Shown: positions 1 to 6,284, counted from the stretch's first letter. The stretch: 16,392 nt of DNA from Candidatus Saccharimonadota bacterium (GCA_013816445.1 JACDEK010000012.1:1-16392); one strand, 5' to 3'. Translations and numbers: made by a program. The notes: generated by a model from the sequence alone, not told the origin.

Positions 1-80
1 GACGCGTGCAGGGCGTCTATGACCGCTAGAATTGGTGTTATGTGTCCGGCTGTCCCGCCGCCGCAAACCACGATTTTCAT
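1..80 (-). CDS. murG: MurG N-terminus (partial, runs off left edge)
   Basis: MurG is the membrane-associated glycosyltransferase that adds GlcNAc to lipid I to make lipid II, the last cytoplasmic step of peptidoglycan synthesis. Only the first 26 codons are visible. They start MKIVVCGGGTAGHITPILAV, which carries the glycine-rich GGGTAGHxxP loop that begins MurG proteins. The ATG at 80 has a strong ribosome binding site (AAAGGAG at 96-90, nine bases before the start). This site and the start lie inside the reading frame of ftsW, which continues without a stop to the window edge, so the two genes overlap by at least 80 bases in different frames. The position directly after ftsW is the usual dcw order. 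The rest of the gene, including the UDP-GlcNAc site, is outside the window. Confidence 0.93.
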   Translation of the reverse strand, partial: MKIVVCGGGTAGHITPILAVIDALHA

Positions 81-1233
81 CTAGTTCTTCTCCTTTCGTG
101 TAACGTGATATATTCTGTAAAATTCCAATTGCAACCAAAAGAGTCATCATGCTTGTACCACCGTAGCTTATAAATGGCAATGTAATGCCTGTCAGAGGAA
201 TAATACCGAGCATAGCAGAAATATTGAAAAATGCCTGAAAGCCAATCCAGGCAATTATTCCGGTAGCAACTAGTTTAGCATAATTATCTGGCGCATTTTG
301 AATAATTCTGTACCCTCTCCATAGTAGTAACATAAAAATACCAATAATTGCTGAGCAGCCAATAAAACCAAACTCTTCACCAATAATTGCAAAGATAGAG
401 TCATTGGTTGCCTCTGGTAAATAGCCATATGCTTGCAGGCTCTTACCTAAGCCCTTACCAACCATTCCACCAGACCCCAATGCAATTAATGCTTGATTAA
501 TATGGTAGCCCGCACCAGTAGGGTCACCACTATGGTCAAGAAAAGTAATGTAGCGTGCTAAACGAAATGGTGAACTGATAATTAGTGCCACCCCACCCGC
601 AGCTAATGCACCAACTGCAGTCAAAAACATCCAGATAGACACACCAGAAACAAAATACATAGTTAAGATTGAGGCAGCAATTACCATTGCTGAGCCCATA
701 TCTTTTTGTAAAACAACAACCAGTACCATTGCGATCACTAAAATCAGTAAAAGTGGTAATAGGCCTTCAACTGGTTTATTCATTTTATCTCGGTTTTTTT
801 CTATCCAGGCGGCAAAAAACAAGACTGTACCGAGTTTAAAAAATTCTACGGGTTGAAAATTAATTGGCCCAAAATGTACCCAGCGGGCTGCACCATTTGT
901 TTTTACGGCAATACCTGGTACAAGTACTAAAAACATTAGGGCCAATGAGCAATAGAAAAATACGCTGGCATACTTTTGCCAAAACGTATAACGTACCTTA
1001 CTCGCCACAAACCAGCCAGCTATTCCCAGGGTAAAACTCAAAAGTTGAGTGTAAAAGAATCCATTCTTATCACTACTCCCACCAGTTTGTTTGAGTACAG
1101 TTATCCAGCCAGTTGAATAAATCATAACAAGGCCAATAGCAATCAAAATAAGAACCAGTACTGCTAAAAAGTAATCGGGTCTATGGGCAATTGCAAAGGT
1201 TGATCTAGATTTTTGGGAGATTTTTGCTGACAT
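1..1233 (-). CDS. ftsW: FtsW, SEDS peptidoglycan glycosyltransferase of division (3' end outside window)
   Basis: FtsW polymerises lipid II into septal glycan together with its partner class B PBP, encoded two genes upstream. Reading from the ATG at 1233 gives 411 codons with no stop, so the gene is open at the left edge. It is a multi-spanning membrane protein. Family motifs are NGAARWVHFGPINFQPVE (about residues 113-130), the extracytoplasmic DPTGAGYHxxQALIALGSGG with the conserved catalytic-type Asp, PEATNDSIFAIIGEEFGFIG, and the last-helix PFISYGGTSM. The start follows the mraY stop by six bases, with AGGA overlapping that stop as ribosome binding site. After the last helix (NISRYTKGEE) comes an Arg-rich tail of at least 26 residues (RGLRRRDSR, GHRRPARV) encoded in the region that also encodes murG. 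The tail is the odd part; the family call is firm. RodA is less likely given the dcw context. Confidence 0.95.
   Translation of the reverse strand, partial: MSAKISQKSRSTFAIAHRPDYFLAVLVLILIAIGLVMIYSTGWITVLKQTGGSSDKNGFFYTQLLSFTLGIAGWFVASKVRYTFWQKYASVFFYCSLALMFLVLVPGIAVKTNGAARWVHFGPINFQPVEFFKLGTVLFFAAWIEKNRDKMNKPVEGLLPLLLILVIAMVLVVVLQKDMGSAMVIAASILTMYFVSGVSIWMFLTAVGALAAGGVALIISSPFRLARYITFLDHSGDPTGAGYHINQALIALGSGGMVGKGLGKSLQAYGYLPEATNDSIFAIIGEEFGFIGCSAIIGIFMLLLWRGYRIIQNAPDNYAKLVATGIIAWIGFQAFFNISAMLGIIPLTGITLPFISYGGTSMMTLLVAIGILQNISRYTKGEELDENRGLRRRDSRTHNTNSSGHRRPARV
90..96 (-). promoter_or_regulatory. murG ribosome binding site inside ftsW
   Basis: AAAGGAG reads on the minus strand at 96-90 and is nine bases from the murG ATG. 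It lies within ftsW coding sequence. It is among the stronger Shine-Dalgarno matches in the window and supports the ATG at 80 as the real murG start despite the overlap. Confidence 0.8.
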
Positions 1234-1239
1234 TACTAT

Positions 1240-2265
1240 TTATCCTCGAGCAATTAGACCAATCAACATTCCAAACCCGGCACTAACTGCACCAATAATC
1301 CATAGGCGCATAGTGACTTTGGTTTCAGGCCAGCCAATTGCTTCAAGGTGATGATGTAGTGGAGCTGAAAGAAATATTTTTCGTTTGAAGATTTTTTTTG
1401 ATAATATCTGAATAACACTTGAGCCGGCTTCTACTACAAATACTGCGCCAACAATAGGTAGTACAAAAGCCATATTAGTAAGCATCGCCACTATTCCAAG
1501 TGCAGTACCAAAAGCAAAAGAGCCAGTATCCCCCATAAAGAATCGAGCTGGATAAATATTAAACCATGTATAGGCCAGTACTGCACCAACCATGGCTAGA
1601 CAAAAACCAGCAATACCATAATTGGCCTGAGCAAAGGCAATAACTGCAAAAGCCCCAAAGCTACTTGCAAGTAAGCCTCCGGCTAAGCCATCTAGCCCAT
1701 CGGCAATATTTACCGCATTAGCTGTCGCAACAACTACCAAGACAAATAGTGGTATATATAGCCAGCCGATCTCAAAATTACCTACAGCCGGTACGTGAAT
1801 TTGACTATAGCCTAAACGGAAAAAGAAATAGAGAGCGCCCACTAGTGCGATACCAAAAATCAAAAAGAACTTAAGAGATGAACGTAAGCCAGCCACCCCC
1901 TTACCACTCCCTCGAATATTAATAAGATCGTCTAAAAACCCAACTGCACCCGCTGCAACTAAGCCAAAAACCGGTAGGTAGGTTTGGTTACGGCTCCAAT
2001 TAAGCGTCAGCATGGTTATAGTAACAGCCACAACCCCAATAATACCAGCCATCGTTGGAATATTGCGCTTAAACTTTGCAGCATGTAATTTACGAAAAAT
2101 TGGAGCCTTTTCACCTGTTGTAGTTGTCTCTCTTTGTTGCTTCCACAGTTTGAGCTTAAAGGCATAGCGTGTGTAGATTGGGGTAAAAATCATTGCTAGC
2201 ACAAAACAAACAAAGCCTTGCAAAAGAATATGGGTCATCTGAACTGATAAGGTTGTATCAAACAT
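1240..2265 (-). CDS. mraY: MraY, phospho-MurNAc-pentapeptide translocase
   Basis: MraY transfers phospho-MurNAc-pentapeptide from UDP to undecaprenyl phosphate, forming lipid I in the inner membrane; its product is the substrate of MurG. The 341-residue protein has about ten hydrophobic segments and the family signatures: the DD pair in GFLDDL, NIADGLDGLAGG, the catalytic-type FMGDTGSFAFG, and the cytoplasmic PLHHHLEAIGWPE motif before RLWII. Length is normal for the family. The start at 2265 is preceded by GAGAGG eight bases upstream (AGAGGTACACATTATG). A second ATG lies nine codons in, but the ribosome binding site favours the first. It sits 33 bases after ftsI and six bases before ftsW in the same operon. 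The identification is secure. Confidence 0.97.
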   Translation of the reverse strand: MFDTTLSVQMTHILLQGFVCFVLAMIFTPIYTRYAFKLKLWKQQRETTTTGEKAPIFRKLHAAKFKRNIPTMAGIIGVVAVTITMLTLNWSRNQTYLPVFGLVAAGAVGFLDDLINIRGSGKGVAGLRSSLKFFLIFGIALVGALYFFFRLGYSQIHVPAVGNFEIGWLYIPLFVLVVVATANAVNIADGLDGLAGGLLASSFGAFAVIAFAQANYGIAGFCLAMVGAVLAYTWFNIYPARFFMGDTGSFAFGTALGIVAMLTNMAFVLPIVGAVFVVEAGSSVIQILSKKIFKRKIFLSAPLHHHLEAIGWPETKVTMRLWIIGAVSAGFGMLIGLIARG

Positions 2266-2298
2266 AATGTGTACCTCTCATTTTAGCAAATTTTTACG

Positions 2299-4029
2299 TT
2301 AATTCCCAGCAGGTGGCACCTGATAATAACGAAACAGCTCTTTTGCGACTGTGGCGAAGGCAGGAACGGCAGTTTTTTCAGCAAATCCTTCTACCTTCGG
2401 ATAGTCTACTCGTACAAACATTACAAATTTTGGGTCATCAGCCGGCGCAAAGCCAATAAAACTTCCAATATTTTTATTTTCTTCATACCCTTTTCCATCG
2501 GCACGTGGCACTTGGGCCGTGCCTGTTTTACCTGCGATACTGTACCCTTTCATACGGGTTAAATACCCTGAGCCATGCTCGACAACTTGCGTCATTATTT
2601 GTGCAGTCTGGGCTGCTGCCTCTGCACTCATTACATTGCGTACTAGTTGAGTCTTGTAAGGGTTTACTACTTGATCGTTCTGTACTTCTCCGGCTATCAA
2701 ATGTGGCTTCACGAGATTACCTTTGTTAGCGATTACGCCTACAGCCGAAACAAGTTGCATCGAATTTACTGAAATACCCTGCCCAAAACTCATATTGGCG
2801 TAGTCTACATCATAAGCAGTTGATAATTTTACCTTACTACTCACCTCTCCAGCCTGTTCTATGCCTGTTACTTTGCCCAGACCAAATTTTTGTAAGTAGT
2901 CATAGAATACTTGCTTGCTAGCAGGAGTGATTTTTTTCGGATCTGTACCGAGTTGCTGCAGAACAAACACCACCCCGGTATTGAGTGACTTCTGAATAAC
3001 GTCTGTCATGGTTTGAATCCCAAACTTATGATTCTCAGCATTCTTAATTGTCTTACCACTAACCACAATTTCACCAGTATCATCATATTTCGTTGTCGGC
3101 GTTACCTTACCGCTATCTAAACCGGCAGCCATTGTTAAGACCTTAAAACCACTACCTGGCTCAAATAAACTAGACACGGCTTTATTTGAAAATAATGAAT
3201 AATCTTTTACACTCCGAAAAGCATTGGGGTCATAATCTGGATAATTTACCATGGCTTTAATAGCTCCTGTACTTGGCTCCATAACAATAATACTACCCGA
3301 TTCTGCCTTATTTGATTCGACAGCACTTTTAATAGCTTCAGCGGCAACTGACTGCAAACCCCTATCAAGAGTCAAAACATAACTCTTACCGTCTTTTGGA
3401 TTCACCAAAGTATTTTCGGCACTATTGATTGGTACACCAAGAGCATCTGTCGTGGTATTGTATTGTCCGTTTTGGCCTGCCAGATCATCATGACTAAACT
3501 GTTCAAATCCATATTGTCCTTTACCGTCATCATTCACATAGCCAAGTACATGAGAAAATAGTGGCCCTTCAGAATAATATCGACTGGCATGAGGCTGTAA
3601 AATAACTCCAGGAAGCTCAAATTTCTTTAATTGTGTAGCTTGATCGGTAGAAATATCTTTACTTAGCTCGACATACCGGCTTGAGGAATTTAATACGGCA
3701 TTTATATCTTTTTCAGGAATCCGTAAAACTTCAGTAATTTTATCGGCCGTTTTTTGCTTGTCTTTTACAAATTTTGGATCAATTGCAAGGGTATATACTT
3801 CATTATTAAGAGCAATGGGATACAAACCGCTTGCTTCATTAATATAAACTAATCCTCTATGTGCAGGTATTTCAAATTTTCTTGATTGTTGACTAATTGC
3901 TTTTGCTGAATAATCTTTTCCTTTTATTGCCTGAACATAAAAAAGGCGTCCCAAGACAACAAGCCATAGGCACACAACCAATACTGTCAGGGCATACACT
4001 CGCCACCGAGCACGAAAATTTGTTTGCAT
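2299..4029 (-). CDS. ftsI: FtsI-type class B penicillin-binding protein (septal transpeptidase)
   Basis: This is a class B PBP that cross-links septal peptidoglycan and is the expected partner of FtsW. The 576-residue protein has one N-terminal transmembrane anchor (about 11-33), a pedestal/dimerisation domain opening with AHRGLVY (56-62), and a transpeptidase domain. Its three active-site motifs are visible: SGFK with nucleophile Ser293 and Lys296, SLN at 348-350, and KTGTAQ at 501-506. There is no PASTA repeat at the C-terminus. The start lies five bases after the ftsL-like gene and has no clear ribosome binding site, so translation is probably coupled to that gene. A PBP2/MrdA role is unlikely because of the dcw context. 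Confidence 0.94.
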   Translation of the reverse strand: MQTNFRARWRVYALTVLVVCLWLVVLGRLFYVQAIKGKDYSAKAISQQSRKFEIPAHRGLVYINEASGLYPIALNNEVYTLAIDPKFVKDKQKTADKITEVLRIPEKDINAVLNSSSRYVELSKDISTDQATQLKKFELPGVILQPHASRYYSEGPLFSHVLGYVNDDGKGQYGFEQFSHDDLAGQNGQYNTTTDALGVPINSAENTLVNPKDGKSYVLTLDRGLQSVAAEAIKSAVESNKAESGSIIVMEPSTGAIKAMVNYPDYDPNAFRSVKDYSLFSNKAVSSLFEPGSGFKVLTMAAGLDSGKVTPTTKYDDTGEIVVSGKTIKNAENHKFGIQTMTDVIQKSLNTGVVFVLQQLGTDPKKITPASKQVFYDYLQKFGLGKVTGIEQAGEVSSKVKLSTAYDVDYANMSFGQGISVNSMQLVSAVGVIANKGNLVKPHLIAGEVQNDQVVNPYKTQLVRNVMSAEAAAQTAQIMTQVVEHGSGYLTRMKGYSIAGKTGTAQVPRADGKGYEENKNIGSFIGFAPADDPKFVMFVRVDYPKVEGFAEKTAVPAFATVAKELFRYYQVPPAGN

Positions 4030-4034
4030 AAGAT

Positions 4035-4361
4035 TTAATGCGCAGTGGCAAACGAAACTGCATCTGTTTTTACTAAGCCGTCTTTTGAGGCATTAGCCTT
4101 AGCTGATGCTAAAGACTGCACTCTAGCTGCTTCAATCTGCAGTTTTTGCTTGCTTGTCTCTAGGGTGTTTTGTTTGGCCTGCAAGTTAGAAATTTTATAA
4201 TTAAAAACCGAAGTTTTTGTAATTTGATTTAGATACAATAATGACAATAATATAATTAAGCCAAGTAGCATTAAGCCGATCGAGATGGGCCCTGTTTGAA
4301 ACTCAAGTTTTTTTCGAGTGAAGTTTTGGTTTCGACGTAATCCTACTGTCGCTGAAGTCAT
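4035..4361 (-). CDS. ftsL: FtsL-like bitopic division protein
   Basis: This is a small 108-residue protein with a basic cytoplasmic N-terminus (residues 1-23), one transmembrane helix (about 24-44) and an extracytoplasmic segment with heptad character (about 52-85), ending in a short Ala-rich tail. That layout and its place between rsmH and ftsI are typical of FtsL, the scaffold that joins FtsB/DivIC and activates FtsW-FtsI. FtsL is poorly conserved in sequence, so the call rests on topology and synteny rather than motifs. AAGGAAAC provides a ribosome binding site just before the ATG. The stop is five bases from the ftsI start, suggesting coupled translation. Confidence 0.75.
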   Translation of the reverse strand: MTSATVGLRRNQNFTRKKLEFQTGPISIGLMLLGLIILLSLLYLNQITKTSVFNYKISNLQAKQNTLETSKQKLQIEAARVQSLASAKANASKDGLVKTDAVSFATAH

Positions 4362-4371
4362 ATTTTGTTTC

Positions 4372-4403
4372 CTTTTTATTTTTTTGTTTTTGTTTTTGTT
4401 TTA
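4372..4403 (-). repeat. CAAAAA repeat tract upstream of ftsL
   Basis: On the transcribed strand the ftsL leader reads as three CAAAAA-type units followed by an A-rich run that merges into the ribosome binding site. Similar tracts lie at 4531-4545, 5473-5494 and 5663-5689, always in spacers of this operon. They should be unstructured in RNA and may aid ribosome loading; that role is inferred. Confidence 0.6.
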
Positions 4404-4415
4404 TAGAGTTGTTTT

Positions 4416-4478
4416 GTAAGCTTAAAAAACGACTACTACTTATCTACTGAACAGTAATAACACGAACTTTTAGCTTAC
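4416..4478 (-). other. Possible long-range RNA stem spanning the end of the micro-ORF
   Basis: GTAAGCT plus AAAA (4478-4468, inside the 23-codon ORF) can pair with TTTT and AGCTTAC (4427-4416) with one bulged base, closing a loop of about 40 nt. The loop holds a small palindrome, TACTGAACAGTA at 4446-4457. No U-run follows the 3' arm, so it is not a standard terminator. Confidence 0.35.
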
Positions 4479-4515
4479 GAGCACGAGGACTTTCATTTTT
4501 GATAACTAAGGTCAT
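4444..4515 (-). CDS. 23-residue basic micro-ORF between rsmH and ftsL
   Basis: An ATG at 4515 opens a 23-codon frame ending in TAG. It begins MTLVIKNESPRARKLKVRV and ends ITVQ. The upstream AAAAGGAGGG (4532-4523), seven bases from the ATG, is the best Shine-Dalgarno match in the window, which is the main reason to believe it is translated. It starts 26 bases after the rsmH stop and ends 82 bases before ftsL, in the sense direction of the operon. The peptide is strongly basic, with no membrane segment. Its middle resembles the RsmH C-terminus (NPRARSAKLR against SPRARKLKVR). I do not recognise a family. It could be a leader peptide, a small RNA-binding protein or a remnant of an rsmH 3' duplication. 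Confidence 0.55.
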   Translation of the reverse strand: MTLVIKNESPRARKLKVRVITVQ

Positions 4516-4522
4516 TGTATAA

Positions 4523-4532
4523 CCCTCCTTTT
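4523..4532 (-). promoter_or_regulatory. Very strong ribosome binding site of the micro-ORF
   Basis: AAAAGGAGGG is nearly fully complementary to the 16S rRNA tail and lies seven bases before the ATG at 4515. No other gene start is near: the ftsL ATG is 160 bases further on and has its own site. So it marks the micro-ORF as translated. Confidence 0.7.
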
Positions 4533-4541
4533 ATTTTTGTT

Positions 4542-5441
4542 TTAATTAATTTTCTCGACGGCACGTAGTTTTGCACTCCGTGCACGTGGATTGTTTACAT
4601 CAAATTCCGAACCCTTAATGGGTTTTTTGGTAACCGCAATAAATTTTGCTGGCGACACAATCTGGCCGAATCCGTCACGGGTCGGTGTACACAGAGCCTT
4701 AAATGCTTGTTTTACAAGTCTATCTTCAAGAGAATGAAAGCTAATAATAGCTATTCTGCCCCCTAGTGAGAGACAATTAGGCATTTGTTGCAAAGCGTTT
4801 TTTAATGCTTCTAACTCACCATTAACGGCGATTCGCAATGCTTGAAAGCTCTTGGTGGCCGGGTGGATTTTACCAGATTTACCAGTACTGTGAGTAATAA
4901 TTTCAGCTAACTCATGGGTAGTTTCAATTGGAGAATTTTGACGCTTATCTACAATTGCCTGAGCAATCTTTCTACTCGCTCGTTCTTCTCCGTATTGATA
5001 CAAGATATCAGCTATGTCTCTTTGTGAATATGCGTTTACGATGTCATACGCTGTCAGATCTTGGCCTTGATTCATTCGCATATCAAGTGGCCCTAATTGA
5101 GAGAAGCTAAAGCCTCTCTCTGGGGCATCAATCTGCGGAGAACTAACTCCAATGTCTGCGAAAATCATATCAACCTCTGGCATAGCATTTTCCCAATCAA
5201 GCTTTCCAAAATCGGCTTGAGTGATCGATACGTTATTGCACGTACTAAATTTTTTAGTTAGTGCATTAATTGCCGCTGTGTCTTTATCAAACAAATAGCC
5301 ATAGCCATTTGTCCCCACTGCTTGTAATAATTCGCTTGCGTGTCCGCCATATCCGGCAGTTACATCAGCAAACCGCTCACCTAATTGAGGGTGCAGTACT
5401 TCTATTGTTTTACTCACTAAAACTGGTGTGTGTCTTTTCAT
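4542..5441 (-). CDS. rsmH: RsmH, 16S rRNA (cytosine-1402-N4)-methyltransferase
   Basis: RsmH (MraW) uses S-adenosylmethionine to methylate N4 of C1402 in the decoding centre of 16S rRNA. The 299-residue length is normal. Motifs in order are HTPVLVSKTIEVL at the N-terminus, the SAM loop DVTAGYGGHASELL (about 27-40), FADIGVSSPQIDAPERGFSF, GPLDMRM, YQYGEERASRKIA, ATKSFQALRIAVNGEL, ISFHSLEDRLVK and the C-terminal NPRARSAKLR. The gene sits second in the dcw operon after mraZ, as in many bacteria, but with an unusually long 292-base spacer before it. The ribosome binding site is weak (TAGGTAA upstream of ATG 5441); the ATG is supported by the conserved N-terminal start of the family. Confidence 0.96.
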   Translation of the reverse strand: MKRHTPVLVSKTIEVLHPQLGERFADVTAGYGGHASELLQAVGTNGYGYLFDKDTAAINALTKKFSTCNNVSITQADFGKLDWENAMPEVDMIFADIGVSSPQIDAPERGFSFSQLGPLDMRMNQGQDLTAYDIVNAYSQRDIADILYQYGEERASRKIAQAIVDKRQNSPIETTHELAEIITHSTGKSGKIHPATKSFQALRIAVNGELEALKNALQQMPNCLSLGGRIAIISFHSLEDRLVKQAFKALCTPTRDGFGQIVSPAKFIAVTKKPIKGSEFDVNNPRARSAKLRAVEKIN

Positions 5442-5472
5442 GTCAAGGTTACCTATTCAGCAGCCAGCTGTG

Positions 5473-5494
5473 TGTTTTTGTTTTTGTTTTTTTG
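5473..5494 (-). repeat. CAAAAA repeat tract upstream of rsmH
   Basis: On the transcribed strand there are three CAAAAA units just after the hairpin at 5497-5519. It matches the tract before ftsL and adds to a pattern of A/C-rich, presumably unpaired segments in the spacers of this operon. Confidence 0.6.
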
Positions 5495-5496
5495 TA

Positions 5497-5519
5497 AACT
5501 ACCCATAGTTTGGGTAGTT
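5497..5519. repeat. Perfect inverted repeat in the mraZ-rsmH spacer
   Basis: AACTACCCA and TGGGTAGTT form a perfect 9-bp stem with a 5-base loop. Each arm holds TGGGTAG, close to the MraZ-box core seen at the mraZ promoter (TGGGTAGG). In the rsmH-direction RNA the stem is followed by an A/C-rich tract, not U residues, so it is not a terminator in that direction. It may act as an RNA structure or as an inverted MraZ site; both are inferred. Confidence 0.6.
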
Positions 5520-5528
5520 AAAGTGTGG

Positions 5529-5552
5529 CAAGGACCTATAAATAAGTCCTTG
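5529..5552. repeat. Second inverted repeat in the mraZ-rsmH spacer
   Basis: CAAGGAC and GTCCTTG form a 7-bp stem, extendable by a G-T pair, around an A/T-rich 10-base loop. It lies 9 bases from the next inverted repeat, so the leader RNA of rsmH could form two tandem hairpins. Confidence 0.6.
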
Positions 5553-5733
5553 ATAAATAGAGATAGTTTGTGAGGTGGAGTTTTGTGTTGCATATACGTA
5601 CTAGAGTATTATTTTAAGCGTCACCCTCCAGGAACGCTCACTGACTGCCAAATAGTTAACTTTGATTTTTGTATTTGTTTTAGTTTTTAATGAGCAATTG
5701 TCTTATAAAAGACCATCAAATAATTCTTCTTTT

Positions 5734-6084
5734 TTACTTAGTGCTGACACGAAAGTATTTTCCAGCGCGGACAGCAACAAGATCTTTTTTGTTACCAAGG
5801 AGAGTCATGTGATGAGCTTCTAGGGTTATTCTCCCCTGCTTATTATCAAGCTTGGCAATTGTTTTACCAGCTCGAAAACGCACATTTAGGTCTGCCGTAG
5901 CTTCATCTAATATATCACCTTGCAATGCTTGCTCCATATCGTTGTTCCAGACCGATTCTGGATAGATATGCAGGTAGTTTTTAAAGCCTGGTGTGATAAC
6001 TACGTTTTGACCAAATTCTTCTCTAAGTTGCCTGGGTAGTGTTAGTCGGTTTTTGTCATCTAGCTTGCGTTCAAAGTAATCCAT
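5734..6084 (-). CDS. mraZ: MraZ, DNA-binding transcriptional regulator of the dcw operon
   Basis: MraZ is a ring-forming AbrB/SpoVT-like DNA-binding protein that in studied bacteria binds TGGG repeats in front of its own operon. From the ATG at 6084 the protein is 116 residues, shorter than the usual 140-150. Both family half-motifs are visible: FERKLDDKNRLTLPRQLRE at the N-terminus and LDNKQGRITLEAHHM in the second half. A GTG at 6117 in the same frame would add 11 residues. I prefer the ATG because MraZ proteins start just before the first motif, and because the GTG lies inside an operator repeat about 11 bases from the predicted transcription start. Neither start has a good ribosome binding site. 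The gene heads the operon. Confidence 0.92.
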   Translation of the reverse strand: MDYFERKLDDKNRLTLPRQLREEFGQNVVITPGFKNYLHIYPESVWNNDMEQALQGDILDEATADLNVRFRAGKTIAKLDNKQGRITLEAHHMTLLGNKKDLVAVRAGKYFRVSTK

Positions 6085-6111
6085 TTGTATTGTTCTTTCT
6101 AGATTTTTCTT

Positions 6112-6126
6112 ACCCACTTTTACCCA
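6112..6126 (-). promoter_or_regulatory. Two MraZ boxes at 10-bp spacing
   Basis: On the minus strand TGGGT occurs at 6126-6122 and 6116-6112, exactly one helical turn apart (TGGGT, five bases, TGGGT). This is the published form of MraZ operators. The pair lies just downstream of the predicted transcription start, so binding could block initiation or early elongation. Confidence 0.75.
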
Positions 6127-6134
6127 CTAACACC

Positions 6135-6164
6135 ATTATAGTACGCCTACCTACCCACTGTAAA
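6135..6164 (-). promoter_or_regulatory. mraZ / dcw operon promoter
   Basis: TTTACA (6164-6159) and TATAAT (6140-6135) are separated by 18 bases, a near-consensus sigma-70 type promoter reading into mraZ. Predicted transcription starts near 6128, giving a leader of about 44 nt to the ATG at 6084. MraZ boxes flank and fill the core. Confidence 0.8.
6153..6157 (-). promoter_or_regulatory. Third MraZ box inside the mraZ promoter spacer
   Basis: A further GTGGGT lies immediately downstream of the -35 element, followed by two AGG-containing near repeats (GTGGGTAGGTAGG). It is 31 bp, about three helical turns, from the nearer downstream box. Occupancy would occlude RNA polymerase. Confidence 0.6.
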
Positions 6165-6269
6165 GTATTTTACCTAAAGTTTATAGGGTTTTAGAAAGAT
6201 TTTTTTTGCCTATACATAGCCTTAATTCATACTTTTACGAACACTCTACGAAACTAGTTATGCTCGATA

Positions 6270-6278
6270 TGCTATACT
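6270..6278 (+). promoter_or_regulatory. Extended -10 promoter of the VIT-family gene, leaderless
   Basis: TGCTATACT is an extended -10 element with only six bases between it and the ATG at 6285. The expected start of transcription is therefore the A of the start codon. No Shine-Dalgarno sequence is present and no good -35 is visible, as is common for extended -10 promoters. Confidence 0.65.
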
Positions 6279-6284
6279 TAAACA

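Larger units (their letters stand above)
5442..5733 (-). other. Long structured mraZ-rsmH spacer
   Basis: This is the longest stretch without a confident gene (292 bases). From the mraZ stop onward it holds a small hairpin (GTCTT/AAGAC, 5700-5713), an A-rich tract (5663-5689), a GGAGGGTG-containing loop closed by AGCGT/ACGCT (5617-5638), two strong hairpins (5529-5552 and 5497-5519) and a CAAAAA tract. A 46-codon frame (5453-5593) crosses the hairpins but has no ribosome binding site. The layout suggests a processed or regulated leader for the rest of the dcw operon. No known riboswitch class was recognised. Confidence 0.5.

Noticed and set aside
5497..5519. Inverted repeat read as a rho-independent terminator after mraZ
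   Set aside because: In the operon direction it is followed by A/C residues, not a U-run, so it should not terminate. A T-rich run follows only on the other side, where no plus-strand gene ends.
5453..5593. A 46-codon minus-strand frame in the mraZ-rsmH spacer starting MQHKTPPHKLSLF
   Set aside because: It has no ribosome binding site and runs through both hairpins and the CAAAAA tract, giving a low-complexity Lys/Asn stretch. More likely a chance frame in a structured leader.
5442..5733. tRNA or other known structured RNA gene in the long spacer
   Set aside because: No cloverleaf, T-loop sequence or known riboswitch core could be found by eye.
6085..6117. GTG start giving an MraZ longer by 11 residues
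   Set aside because: The GTG lies within an MraZ box about 11 bases from the predicted transcription start, and the extra residues precede the conserved family start. The ATG at 6084 is preferred.
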